In this document: positions 1-7,579 of the stretch, in pieces
Position numbering within the stretch: the first letter of the stretch is position 1
Layout of the letters: each line of letters opens with the position of its first letter
Assembly: GCA_964456625.1 (NCBI GenBank)
Contig: CAYWBO010000025.1
Coordinates: 1 to 33,212 of the forward strand
Source of the DNA: Sulfidibacterium sp964456625
GTDB taxonomy: Bacteria; Bacteroidota; Bacteroidia; Bacteroidales; F082
Reading direction: 5' to 3'
DNA: 33,212 bases
The notes under the pieces: generated by a model
The model's database searches: none
Told to the model about the DNA's origin: nothing
The model's input: only the letters and a program-made list of their open reading frames with translations
Translations under genes and position numbers: made by a program

Positions 1-165
1 AATTACGGGTTGCTGCATGTGGAAAAACATGGCAACAAGGTGCTGATCACGTCGGCCATCGACAATTTACTGAAAGGGGCTGCCGGGCAGGCGGTGGAAA
101 ATATGAATCTGATGTATGGCTTTGCGCAGGACGCGGGGCTCATTCTTAAACCAAATTATTTTTAA
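1..165 (+). CDS. argC: N-acetyl-gamma-glutamyl-phosphate reductase, C-terminal end (partial)
   Basis: Only the last 54 codons are in the window; the frame is open from base 1 to a TAA at 163-165. The translation contains ITSAIDNLLKGAAGQAVENM followed by NLMYGF, which is the characteristic C-terminus of ArgC. ArgC is the NADPH-dependent reductase that converts N-acyl-glutamyl phosphate to the semialdehyde in arginine synthesis (cytoplasm). The stop lies one base before the proC ATG at 167, so the two genes are almost certainly co-transcribed. In Bacteroidota this pathway can use N-succinyl instead of N-acetyl intermediates (known for Bacteroides); which applies here cannot be read from this fragment. 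Confidence 0.9.
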   Translation, partial: NYGLLHVEKHGNKVLITSAIDNLLKGAAGQAVENMNLMYGFAQDAGLILKPNYF

Positions 166-166
166 C

Positions 167-982
167 ATGAAAGAATCCGACAAAACAAAAATCGCTGTGC
201 TGGGGGCAGGGAACCTCGGGATGGCCATCATTAAAGGGCTGCACGAGTCCTCGTTAAACGGGGGGCTTCAAATCATTGCTACCAAAAGAAAACTGCCGGA
301 TCCACAGCCTGTTGAGAATGTTTCGTTTACCACGGATAATATTGCGGCTGTTCAAAACTCAGATGTGGTGATCGTCTGCGTTCAGCCGGGACAACTGCCC
401 AAAATTGCAGGACAGATCAAAGCTTATATAAAAGATCAGGTCGTTATTTCTACCATTACTGGACTGACACTGAAAGACCTTCATCACCGCCTGGGAGAGG
501 AGACCCGGATTGTTCGTGCCATGCCCAATACGGCCATCGCGGTCGGGCAATCCATGACCTGTCTGAGCTCGGAAAGCGACGTGCAAAGTGTGAAAGTTGC
601 GGAAGATATTTTTTCCACGCTGGGCAAAACGCTGGTGATCGACGACGATCTGATGCGTGCTGCTACCGTGCTGGGGGCCAGTGGAATTGCATTTTGGCTA
701 AGGCTGATACGGGCTACGACGCAGGGCGGAATCCAGATGGGATTCGATGCAGAAGAAGCCAAGTTCATCGCAGTTCAAACAAGTCTTGGCGCGGCAAGCA
801 TCCTGGCTCAAAATGCGGAAGCACACCCGGAACGTGAAATTGATAAAGTCACCACTCCGATGGGATGTACCATTCGAGGGCTCAACGAAATGGAGCACAA
901 AGGCCTTAGCTCGGCACTGATCCGTGGTTTGTCTGCTTCGTATGAGATGATCTCGAACATTAAGAAAAGTGTTGATTCATAG
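167..982 (+). CDS. proC: Pyrroline-5-carboxylate reductase
   Basis: This 271-residue protein matches ProC in length. An N-terminal Rossmann dinucleotide site is visible as VLGAGNLGMA (residues 11-20), followed by the family segment VRAMPNTAIAVGQSMT and a C-terminal all-helical dimer domain with VTTPMGCTIRGLNEMEHKG, close to the ProC signature. It reduces 1-pyrroline-5-carboxylate to proline with NAD(P)H. I chose the ATG at 167 over an in-frame ATG at 116, because the earlier one lies inside argC and would add 17 residues before the Rossmann strand. It sits between argC and argD with 1-nt and 17-nt gaps, as in other Bacteroidota arginine operons. Its placement suggests shared regulation of proline and arginine synthesis, since both use glutamate-semialdehyde-type intermediates (inference). 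Confidence 0.93.
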   Translation: MKESDKTKIAVLGAGNLGMAIIKGLHESSLNGGLQIIATKRKLPDPQPVENVSFTTDNIAAVQNSDVVIVCVQPGQLPKIAGQIKAYIKDQVVISTITGLTLKDLHHRLGEETRIVRAMPNTAIAVGQSMTCLSSESDVQSVKVAEDIFSTLGKTLVIDDDLMRAATVLGASGIAFWLRLIRATTQGGIQMGFDAEEAKFIAVQTSLGAASILAQNAEAHPEREIDKVTTPMGCTIRGLNEMEHKGLSSALIRGLSASYEMISNIKKSVDS

Positions 983-999
983 AAAAATATAAAAAGAAG

Positions 1000-2133
1000 A
1001 TGTCGTATTTATTTGATGTGTATCCGAGATTTGACGTGACCATTGACAAGGCCAAAGGAGTTTATCTGTGGGATGAGAAAGGAAATCGTTATCTCGATTT
1101 TTACGGAGGACATGGCGTAATTTCAATTGGACACAGGCACCCGGAATATGTTGCTGAGCTCAAAAATCAACTGGATAAAATCGGATTTTATTCCAACTCT
1201 GTCGGGATACCGGTACAGGAAGAGCTGGCAAAGAAATTATTGACTTTCAGCGGTTATGATGACTACAAATTATTCCTGTGTAACTCCGGGACCGAGGCCA
1301 ATGAAAACGCGCTGAAACTGGCATCCTTTCACACGGGTAAAAAGAAAGTCATTGCCTTTAAAGGAAGTTTTCACGGAAGAACTTCAGCGGCTTTGAATGT
1401 GACGGATAACCCGAATCTTTCTTCTGTACTGAATCATAAAAATTTTCCGGTTGAGTATCTGGATCTGAATGATGAAGAGCAACTTTATGAGGCGACCAGT
1501 CATGGTGATGTTGCTGCCGTGATCGTGGAAGGGATTCAGGGCGTTGGCGGTTTGGATGCTCCATCGGAATCTTATTTGAAATTGCTTTCACAGCTTTGTA
1601 AGGAAAAAGGGATTGTCTTAATTCTGGATGAAGTACAGAGTGGTTTTGGCCGTACCGGAAAATTCTTTGCCCATCAGTATGCCGGCATCCGGGCTGATCT
1701 TGTTTCCATGGCAAAAGGTATGGGCAACGGTTTTCCTATCGGAGGCGTGCTGATAAATCCCAGCATAAAAGCAAAACCGGGTATGCTGGGAACTACGTTT
1801 GGTGGCAATCATCTGGCTTGTACTGCAAGTTTAGCAGTGCTGGATGTGATGGAAAAAGAAACGGTGTTGGAGCATGTGAATGAAATCAGCAGCTATTTGA
1901 AAGAACAATTAAAAGAACTTCCAAAGATCAAAAAGTTAAAGGGAAAAGGCCTGATGCTGGGTGCTGAGTTTGGTTTCCCGGTGAAGGATATCCGCGCAAA
2001 GCTGGTCTATGAGCATCATATTTTTACGGGTTCATCATCGAATCCGAATCTGCTACGCATTCTCCCGCCGCTGATCATTGAAAAAGAACATGTGGATCTG
2101 TTTATCAATGCGATGAAACAAGTGCTATCCTGA
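1000..2133 (+). CDS. argD: Acetylornithine (or succinylornithine) aminotransferase
   Basis: This is a class III PLP-dependent aminotransferase of 377 residues. Visible motifs include LFLCNSGTEANENALKLA (phosphate and cofactor binding), FKGSFHGRTSAALNVT, the cofactor Asp in ILDEVQSGFGRTG, and the PLP lysine in SMAKGMGNGFPIGG (Lys239). It transfers an amino group from glutamate to the N-acylglutamate semialdehyde, giving N-acylornithine. It follows proC by 17 nt and precedes argB by 11 nt. It is slightly shorter than the roughly 400-residue ArgD of proteobacteria, which is usual for this phylum. An ornithine aminotransferase role is the main alternative, but the operon context strongly favours ArgD. 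Confidence 0.93.
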   Translation: MSYLFDVYPRFDVTIDKAKGVYLWDEKGNRYLDFYGGHGVISIGHRHPEYVAELKNQLDKIGFYSNSVGIPVQEELAKKLLTFSGYDDYKLFLCNSGTEANENALKLASFHTGKKKVIAFKGSFHGRTSAALNVTDNPNLSSVLNHKNFPVEYLDLNDEEQLYEATSHGDVAAVIVEGIQGVGGLDAPSESYLKLLSQLCKEKGIVLILDEVQSGFGRTGKFFAHQYAGIRADLVSMAKGMGNGFPIGGVLINPSIKAKPGMLGTTFGGNHLACTASLAVLDVMEKETVLEHVNEISSYLKEQLKELPKIKKLKGKGLMLGAEFGFPVKDIRAKLVYEHHIFTGSSSNPNLLRILPPLIIEKEHVDLFINAMKQVLS

Positions 2134-2144
2134 AATGTAAACTC

Positions 2145-2924
2145 ATGAAAAGTAAACTGAAGATCGTAAAAATCGGTGGCAACCTCATTGATGATCCGGC
2201 CGGTCTCGACAAGGCCCTGAAGGATTTTGCAAGTATTCCGGGGAATAAAATTCTGGTTCACGGAGGGGGCAAACTGGCTTCGGAAATAAGCCGGAAACTG
2301 GGTGTGGAGCCCAAAATGTCTGCTGGAAGACGGATCACCACAGCACAGGATCTGGAAGTCGTGACCATGGTTTATGCCGGATTGATCAACCAACAGATCG
2401 TGGCTGCTCTTCAGACATTGAATTGTAATGCACTGGGACTGACAGGTGCCGATGCCAACTGCATCGTTTCGGTAAAACGGCCGGTGGGTGAGATAGATTT
2501 CGGCTTTGCCGGCGATATTAAAAAGGTGAATGCAGAGGTCATAGAAGGGTTCCTGAAACAGGGTCTGGCCCCTGTGTTTTGCGCCATTACGCACGATCAT
2601 TCGGGGCAACTGCTGAATACCAACGCTGATACAATTGCGTCTGTGCTGGCCACAGCCATGAGTGAGTATTACGAAACAGAGCTTGATTTTTGTTTTGAGA
2701 AAAAAGGGGTGCTGAAGGATATTGAAGATCTGGATTCTGTGATTTCGGTGCTGGATTCGGCACTTTATGCAAAGCTGATAGATGAAAAACGGGTGCATTC
2801 AGGGATGCTTCCCAAGCTGCAAATGGGCTTCGACGCTTTAAAGAATAACGTTTCCAGTGTGCTCATCGGCGATGCCGGGATCATCAGCGGAAAAGATGAA
2901 TTGTGTACAAAATTGGTTTTATAA
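2145..2924 (+). CDS. argB: Acetylglutamate (or succinylglutamate) kinase
   Basis: This is an amino-acid-kinase-fold protein of 259 residues. The N-terminal KIGGNLIDD and ILVHGGGKLASEI (HGGGK at residues 39-43) form the phosphate-binding glycine loops. AGRRITT (about residues 60-66) is the N-acylglutamate-binding arginine segment, GLTGADAN follows, and LLNTNADTIAS is the C-terminal ATP-site motif. It phosphorylates the gamma-carboxyl of N-acylglutamate, the step before ArgC. In many Bacteroidota a transcarbamylase gene lies between argD and argB; here the gap is 11 nt. The short C-terminus and lack of an N-terminal helix extension suggest the form that is not arginine-inhibited, but this is inference. 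Confidence 0.92.
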   Translation: MKSKLKIVKIGGNLIDDPAGLDKALKDFASIPGNKILVHGGGKLASEISRKLGVEPKMSAGRRITTAQDLEVVTMVYAGLINQQIVAALQTLNCNALGLTGADANCIVSVKRPVGEIDFGFAGDIKKVNAEVIEGFLKQGLAPVFCAITHDHSGQLLNTNADTIASVLATAMSEYYETELDFCFEKKGVLKDIEDLDSVISVLDSALYAKLIDEKRVHSGMLPKLQMGFDALKNNVSSVLIGDAGIISGKDELCTKLVL

Positions 2925-2925
2925 A

Positions 2926-3987
2926 ATGGAAATAAACGAACTGCAACAGAACGCGATCGAATTGCTGAAGCAACTGATCCAAACGCCGTCTTTTTCAGGT
3001 GAAGAAGATCAGACCAGCCGGATCATTCAGGGTTGGCTGAAGCAACACGGTGTGGAATTTTTCACTTCAGGAAACAACGTATGGGCAAAGAATAAGTATT
3101 TCGATCCAGCAAAACCCACGGTTTTGCTGAATTCGCATCATGATACCGTCAAGCCGAATACGGCATACACCCGCGATCCTTTCAAAGCCGGGATCACCGA
3201 TAACAAATTGTTCGGACTGGGAAGTAACGATGCCGGCGGTCCGCTGGTTTCATTGCTGAGTTTGTTCGTTTATTATTATGGACATAAAAACCTCAAATAT
3301 AACTTGATCGTGGCGGCAACGGCGGAAGAGGAAAGCTCGGGTCCTAACGGGCTGAACAGCTTGCTGAAGGAACTGCCGGAAATTGATTTTGCCGTGGTGG
3401 GAGAGCCTACCGAAATGCAGATGGCCGTCGCAGAAAAGGGCCTGCTGGTGCTGGATGGATATGCTCCAGGAAAACCGGGTCATGCAGCACATGACAATAC
3501 GGAGAATGCCATTTATAATGCGCTGGAAGATATCATCTGGATCAAAAATTATGACTTTCCCAAAATCTCGAATATGCTGGGGAAAGTGAAGATGACCGTG
3601 ACCCAGATTGAGGCCGGGCAGCAACACAATGTCGTTCCGGGCGCGTGTCACTTTGTAGTTGATATCCGTGTAAACGACATGTATCAAAACAAGGAAGTGT
3701 TTGACATTGTCGATGCTTTTACCAAAAGCAAGATGGTAGCCCGCTCGTTCAATCTGAATTCCTCTTCCATTGACCCCAATCATCCGATCATTAAGGCGGG
3801 AGTGAAGTACGGCCGGCAAACCTACGGTTCTCCTACGCTGTCAGATCAGTCCGTTTTGTCGTGCGCTTCTTTGAAGATGGGGCCCGGCGATTCGCACCGT
3901 TCCCACAGCGCGGACGAGTTTATTTACGTGAACGAAATTGAGGAAGCCATCGACTTATTTGTGAAAATTTTTAGTGAAATCTTATAA
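2926..3987 (+). CDS. argE: M20-family N-acyl-ornithine/citrulline deacylase (ArgE-type)
   Basis: This is a 353-residue M20 metallopeptidase-fold deacylase. Metal-site motifs are NSHHDTVKPN (His71, Asp73), LGSNDAGGP (Asp102, bridging), AATAEEESS (Glu134/135, general base plus ligand), VVGEPTEM (Glu160), and a C-terminal GPGDSHRSHSADEF histidine. It removes the N-acyl group from N-acylornithine or N-acylcitrulline. The ATG at 2926 sits one base after the argB stop. An in-frame ATG at 2857 exists but lies inside argB and would add 23 residues without homology, so I rejected it. Because Bacteroidota commonly use an N-acylornithine carbamoyltransferase, the physiological substrate may be N-acylcitrulline. 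Succinyl-diaminopimelate desuccinylase is the nearest alternative by fold; the operon argues against it. Confidence 0.9.
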   Translation: MEINELQQNAIELLKQLIQTPSFSGEEDQTSRIIQGWLKQHGVEFFTSGNNVWAKNKYFDPAKPTVLLNSHHDTVKPNTAYTRDPFKAGITDNKLFGLGSNDAGGPLVSLLSLFVYYYGHKNLKYNLIVAATAEEESSGPNGLNSLLKELPEIDFAVVGEPTEMQMAVAEKGLLVLDGYAPGKPGHAAHDNTENAIYNALEDIIWIKNYDFPKISNMLGKVKMTVTQIEAGQQHNVVPGACHFVVDIRVNDMYQNKEVFDIVDAFTKSKMVARSFNLNSSSIDPNHPIIKAGVKYGRQTYGSPTLSDQSVLSCASLKMGPGDSHRSHSADEFIYVNEIEEAIDLFVKIFSEIL

Positions 3988-3996
3988 CATACTGCT

Positions 3997-5277
3997 ATGA
4001 AACTCTGGGATAAAGGTTATGATACCGTAAGTATTGTAGAAAAATATACCACCGGAAACGACCGGGTGCTCGACATGAAACTGGCCAAATACGACGTGCT
4101 GGGAAACATGGTGCACGCCAGCATGCTTAAAAAGATCGGCATCCTGACGGATGAAGAGCACAAACAGATTCTGAGTGCCCTGGCAGAGATACAGAAAACG
4201 ATCAACGACGGAACTTTCGTCATCGAAGAGGAATTTGAGGATGTACACAGTAAAATTGAGTTCGAACTCACCAAACACATCGGCGAAGCCGGAAAGAAAA
4301 TCCATACGGCCCGTTCGCGCAACGACCAGGTGCTGGTGGATCTACATCTTTATGTCAAGGAGGAAATCACGATAATAAAGAAATTGGTAAAAGATCTTTT
4401 TGGTACATTGATTGCGTTAAGCGAGAAGCACAAGAATGTGCTGATCCCGGGTTATACGCACATGCAGGTCGCCATGCCTTCTTCTTTCGGATTGTGGTTT
4501 TCGGCTTATGCCGAGAGTCTCATCGACGATCTGATCATGCTGAATGCCGCGGCCAAAATCGCGGACCAGAATCCGCTGGGATCGGCGGCCGGATACGGCA
4601 CCGGTTTTCCCATCGATCGCACCTATACTACCCAGATTCTTGGGTTTTCTACCTTGAAATACAGCTCGGTGGCGGCACAGATGAGCCGTGGCAAACTGGA
4701 GAAAATACTGGCGTTTGCCATGGCTTCTTTGTCAGGAACGCTGTCCAAACTGGCTTCAGACGTGTGTCTGTTCATGAGTCCTAATTTCCATTTTCTGAAT
4801 TTTCCTAAAGAATTGACTACCGGCTCCAGCATCATGCCGCACAAGCAAAATCCGGATGTTTTCGAGTTGTTACGCGCCAAAAGCAACAAAATCCAAAACC
4901 TGCCAACAGAAATAACCATGTTGACCAATAACCTGACAAGTGGATACCACCGGGATTTTCAGCTCTTAAAAGAAAGTCTTATGCCAGCAATAGATGTGCT
5001 GAAAGAAAATCTGACAATTGCCGATTTTATGCTGCAGCAGGTGATCGTCAACGAGAACGTGCTGGATGACGAGATCTACGATTATCTCTACAGTGCCGAA
5101 GCAGCCAACAAACTGGTTATGGAAGGCATGTCCTTCCGGGATGCTTATCAGAAAATCGGAAAAGACATCCTTGAAGGAAATTTCAAACCGGACAAAAATG
5201 TCCGTTACTCTCACGAAGGCAGTATCGGCAATCTGTGTCTGGATAAAATACAGGAAAAGTTCAAACAGAATTTTTAG
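3997..5277 (+). CDS. argH: Argininosuccinate lyase
   Basis: This 426-residue enzyme belongs to the fumarase/aspartase superfamily. Recognisable parts are IHTARSRNDQV (residues 102-112), PGYTHMQVAMP with the catalytic His155, and the superfamily signature TTGSSIMPHKQNPD (residues 275-287) on the flexible loop carrying the catalytic Ser278. It splits argininosuccinate into arginine and fumarate, the last step of the pathway. It closes the operon, 9 nt after argE, and is followed by 238 nt without a gene. The protein is about 30 residues shorter than the E. coli enzyme. I saw no argG, argF or argR in the window; argG may lie upstream of argC. Confidence 0.94.
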   Translation: MKLWDKGYDTVSIVEKYTTGNDRVLDMKLAKYDVLGNMVHASMLKKIGILTDEEHKQILSALAEIQKTINDGTFVIEEEFEDVHSKIEFELTKHIGEAGKKIHTARSRNDQVLVDLHLYVKEEITIIKKLVKDLFGTLIALSEKHKNVLIPGYTHMQVAMPSSFGLWFSAYAESLIDDLIMLNAAAKIADQNPLGSAAGYGTGFPIDRTYTTQILGFSTLKYSSVAAQMSRGKLEKILAFAMASLSGTLSKLASDVCLFMSPNFHFLNFPKELTTGSSIMPHKQNPDVFELLRAKSNKIQNLPTEITMLTNNLTSGYHRDFQLLKESLMPAIDVLKENLTIADFMLQQVIVNENVLDDEIYDYLYSAEAANKLVMEGMSFRDAYQKIGKDILEGNFKPDKNVRYSHEGSIGNLCLDKIQEKFKQNF

Positions 5278-5382
5278 TGTTTTCTTTTGTTTGAGTTTTC
5301 CGGAGTTTAAACCCCGGGAAAAGCTAGTGTGCTATTATTTCATTCTTCTATCTTTCTTTCAGGGGACTGTCACGTTAATATT

Positions 5383-5399
5383 TGTGAATTTTGTTCACA
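5383..5399. repeat. Perfect palindrome upstream of the acyl-CoA synthetase promoter
   Basis: TGTGAATTTTGTTCACA is a perfect inverted repeat with 6-bp arms (TGTGAA/TTCACA) and a 5-nt centre. It lies 28 nt upstream of the candidate -7 box at 5427-5434, a typical operator position. It resembles a CRP/FNR-type half-site pair, but the spacing is one base longer than TGTGA-N6-TCACA. The bound factor is unknown. Confidence 0.5.
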
Positions 5400-5426
5400 G
5401 CATTCTTTTTTAAACATTTAATTTCC

Positions 5427-5434
5427 TAAATTTG
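5427..5434 (+). promoter_or_regulatory. Bacteroidota-type -7 promoter element for the acyl-CoA synthetase
   Basis: TAAATTTG fits the TAnnTTTG -7 consensus of the Bacteroidota primary sigma factor exactly. It predicts a leader of about 75 nt before the ATG at 5516. No clear -33 TTTG was found at the expected distance; a T-rich run (5404-5411) is in roughly that position. The leader holds a further hairpin, TGAATAT/ATATTCA, at 5477-5496. Confidence 0.5.
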
Positions 5435-5476
5435 TTGGTGGCCCTGCGGAAACGGGACGTATCATTGCGCTCATTC

Positions 5477-5496
5477 TGAATATATTGAAATATTCA
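5477..5496 (+). repeat. AT-rich inverted repeat in the leader of the acyl-CoA synthetase gene
   Basis: TGAATAT and ATATTCA form perfect 7-bp arms around a 6-nt loop, ending 19 nt before the start codon. It could be an operator or a weak leader hairpin. The stem is AT-only apart from one pair, so the RNA hairpin alone would be unstable. Confidence 0.4.
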
Positions 5497-5515
5497 TATC
5501 ATAATATTTACCGCT

Positions 5516-7165
5516 ATGCTTAAAACAAAGATTTTGCCTTCGGCAGATGAAGCTTATGCTTATCCATTGCTGATCAAACGGATTTTAAACGACTCCCTGA
5601 AGTACAATCCGGAAAATGAAATTGTGTATCGCGATATTTCACGATACAATTATTTTGAACTGAATAAAAGAGTAAAAAAGCTGGCGAATGTCCTGGAAGC
5701 GCTGGGCATTGGGGCCGGTGACACGGTGGCCGTGCTGGAATACGATACCCCGCGTTATCTGGAACTTTTCTTTGCCGTCCCCATGATCGGTGCGGTGTTG
5801 CATACGGTAAATTACCGGCTTTCGCCCGATCAGGTGTTGTATACCATGAACCATGCGGAGGACAAAATCGTGTTTACGAATACGGATTTTCTACCGCTGC
5901 TCAAAGGAATAAGGAGTCGGCTGAAAGTATCAGTGCCTTGCGTTCTGATGAGCGATGAAGAAGTGTTCCCGGAAGTGGATGTTCCTTTTTCAGGATATTA
6001 CGAAGATCTGATGACCCGGGCCAGCGACCTTTACGATTTTCCGGATTTTGATGAGAATTCCGTGGCGACCATGTTCTATACCACCGGAACGACAGGAAAC
6101 CCGAAGGCCGTTTATTTCACCCATCGGCAGCTGGTGCTTCATACGCTGTCCGGAGCGCTGGTGTTTGGTAGTTATGACGCGGTATGCCGCTTCCGGTCAG
6201 GCGACGTTTATATGCCCATTACGCCTATGTTTCACGTCCATGCCTGGGGGGTGCCTTATATTGCGACGCTGATTGGCGTAAAACAGGTTTATCCGGGCCG
6301 GTACGAACCGGAGATGTTATTGCGTTTGCTCCTGACCGAGAAAGTGACTTTTTCGCATTGCGTGCCGACTATCCTGCACATGCTTGTTTCGAGTCCTGTG
6401 GCCAAAGCAGTGGACCTGAGTCACTGGAAAGTGGTCATCGGCGGTTCGGCGTTGCCGGCAGGCCTTGCCAAGGCAGCACTGGAACTGGGAATTGACGTCA
6501 TCACGGGCTACGGTATGTCGGAGACCTGTCCGATCCTCTCGCTTACCTATCTCGACGATAAAAAGAAAGATATGAGCCTTGACAAACAGGTGACCGTCAG
6601 GACCAAAACGGGAATTCCCATTCCTTTGGTCGAGATGAAAGTAGTGGATGAACGGATGAAACCCATGCCGCCGGACGGAGCGTCGGTGGGAGAGATCGTG
6701 TGCCGTTCGCCCTGGCTGACGCAGTCGTATTATAAGGAAGAAGAGAGAAGCCGGGACCTCTGGAAGGGCGGTTATCTGCATACGGGCGATGTGGCTTTTG
6801 TGGATGAGGATAACTTTTTTAGCATTACCGATCGTATCAAAGATGTGATCAAAACAGGAGGGGAGTGGATTTCTTCGCTGGAACTCGAAAACCTGATCAG
6901 TACCCATCAGCGTGTTTCCGAAGTGGCAGTTGTTGGCATCCCTGACGCCAAATGGTCGGAACGTCCCTATGCCCTGGTGGTACTGAAAGAAGGAGCGGAA
7001 GTCACCCAGGAAGCATTGATAAAATATATGCAGAAATTTGTCGATAAAGGGGTTATTAATAAATGGGCCATTCCGTCACGCATAGATTTTGTGGCAGCCA
7101 TTCCTAAAACTTCTGTCGGAAAAATTGACAAAAAACGCATCCGGGCAGAATTCAAAAAACAGTAA
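5516..7165 (+). CDS. AMP-forming fatty-acid--CoA ligase (medium/long-chain, AlkK/FadD-like)
   Basis: This 549-residue ANL-superfamily adenylating enzyme has all core motifs in order: the phosphate loop YTTGTTGNPKAV (residues 188-199), GYGMSETCP (331-339), YLHTGDVAFVDE, the hinge region ITDRIKDVIKTGGEWISSLE, and the C-terminal catalytic lysine in KTSVGKIDKKR (Lys536). It activates a carboxylic acid with ATP and CoA; the GGEWISSLELEN segment is typical of medium/long-chain fatty-acyl-CoA synthetases of the AlkK type. It has its own predicted promoter and a strong terminator (7179-7211), so it looks monocistronic. The exact chain length cannot be told from sequence. The acyl-CoA reductase at 8263 is a possible functional partner, but they are separated by another gene. 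Confidence 0.88.
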   Translation: MLKTKILPSADEAYAYPLLIKRILNDSLKYNPENEIVYRDISRYNYFELNKRVKKLANVLEALGIGAGDTVAVLEYDTPRYLELFFAVPMIGAVLHTVNYRLSPDQVLYTMNHAEDKIVFTNTDFLPLLKGIRSRLKVSVPCVLMSDEEVFPEVDVPFSGYYEDLMTRASDLYDFPDFDENSVATMFYTTGTTGNPKAVYFTHRQLVLHTLSGALVFGSYDAVCRFRSGDVYMPITPMFHVHAWGVPYIATLIGVKQVYPGRYEPEMLLRLLLTEKVTFSHCVPTILHMLVSSPVAKAVDLSHWKVVIGGSALPAGLAKAALELGIDVITGYGMSETCPILSLTYLDDKKKDMSLDKQVTVRTKTGIPIPLVEMKVVDERMKPMPPDGASVGEIVCRSPWLTQSYYKEEERSRDLWKGGYLHTGDVAFVDEDNFFSITDRIKDVIKTGGEWISSLELENLISTHQRVSEVAVVGIPDAKWSERPYALVVLKEGAEVTQEALIKYMQKFVDKGVINKWAIPSRIDFVAAIPKTSVGKIDKKRIRAEFKKQ

Positions 7166-7178
7166 ACACACCTGACCC

Positions 7179-7211
7179 AAAAGCGGCGGAACGATCCCTG
7201 CCGCTTTTTTT
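7179..7211 (+). terminator. Rho-independent terminator after the acyl-CoA synthetase
   Basis: AAAGCGGC (7180-7187) pairs with GCCGCTTT (7200-7207) around a 12-nt loop and runs into a seven-T tract, 14 nt after the stop codon. Confidence 0.9.
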
Positions 7212-7579
7212 GTTGCATGAAAGATCATAAAATCTGAGGGACTGTCATTTTTGTCATGGGTGACAGACTGCTTTTGTTTATGGAACAGAGCGGTATTCCG
7301 AAAAAATTTCTGAAAAAGTGTCAGTTTTTTAATATGATTTGTACCAAAAAACGAAAATAGTATATAATTATAAATTTTTCATTCTTTTGAAATAATTTCA
7401 ATATATTTCTTTGTAATTGGTATAAAATAAAGATTTTTAATAAAATAGAGATCCGTCATTTTTAAGTCATAAGGGATATTTTGCTCTATTTTTTTATTGT
7501 TAATGTACTAAAAAACAAAAATAGTCAAATTGTGGCATTCAATTTGATAAGTCATCATCAAATTCTTAAAACACAAAAA
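7212..7579 (+). other. AT-rich intergenic region with repeated motifs upstream of the outer-membrane barrel gene
   Basis: No convincing gene lies in this stretch. It holds CTGTCA/TGACAG arms (7242-7247 and 7261-7266) overlapping a GTCAT-TTTT-GTCAT pair (7244-7257). A second GTCAT-TTTTAA-GTCAT pair lies at 7455-7470. A 21-nt near-identical direct repeat with two mismatches occurs at 7341-7361 and 7505-7525. The A+T content is much higher than in the flanking genes. An in-frame ATG at 7481 upstream of the barrel gene is unlikely to be used, because it would put 33 non-signal residues before a good signal peptide. I could not find a perfect TAnnTTTG box. Confidence 0.55.

Noticed and set aside
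2016..2798. Long 260-codon minus-strand open frame across argD and argB
   Set aside because: It is antisense to two clearly identified genes, has Cys/His-rich composition of a shadow frame, and shows no recognisable domain.
4272..4287. Loss of catalytic signature in ArgH (MPHKQNPD instead of MPQKKNPD)
   Set aside because: The variable positions fit the general superfamily pattern GSSxMPxKxN, and the catalytic Ser and His are kept (the motif itself lies at about 4819-4857).
5296..5322. TTTTCCGG...CCGGGAAAA as an argH terminator
   Set aside because: The stem is imperfect and is not followed by a T-tract, so I did not call a terminator.
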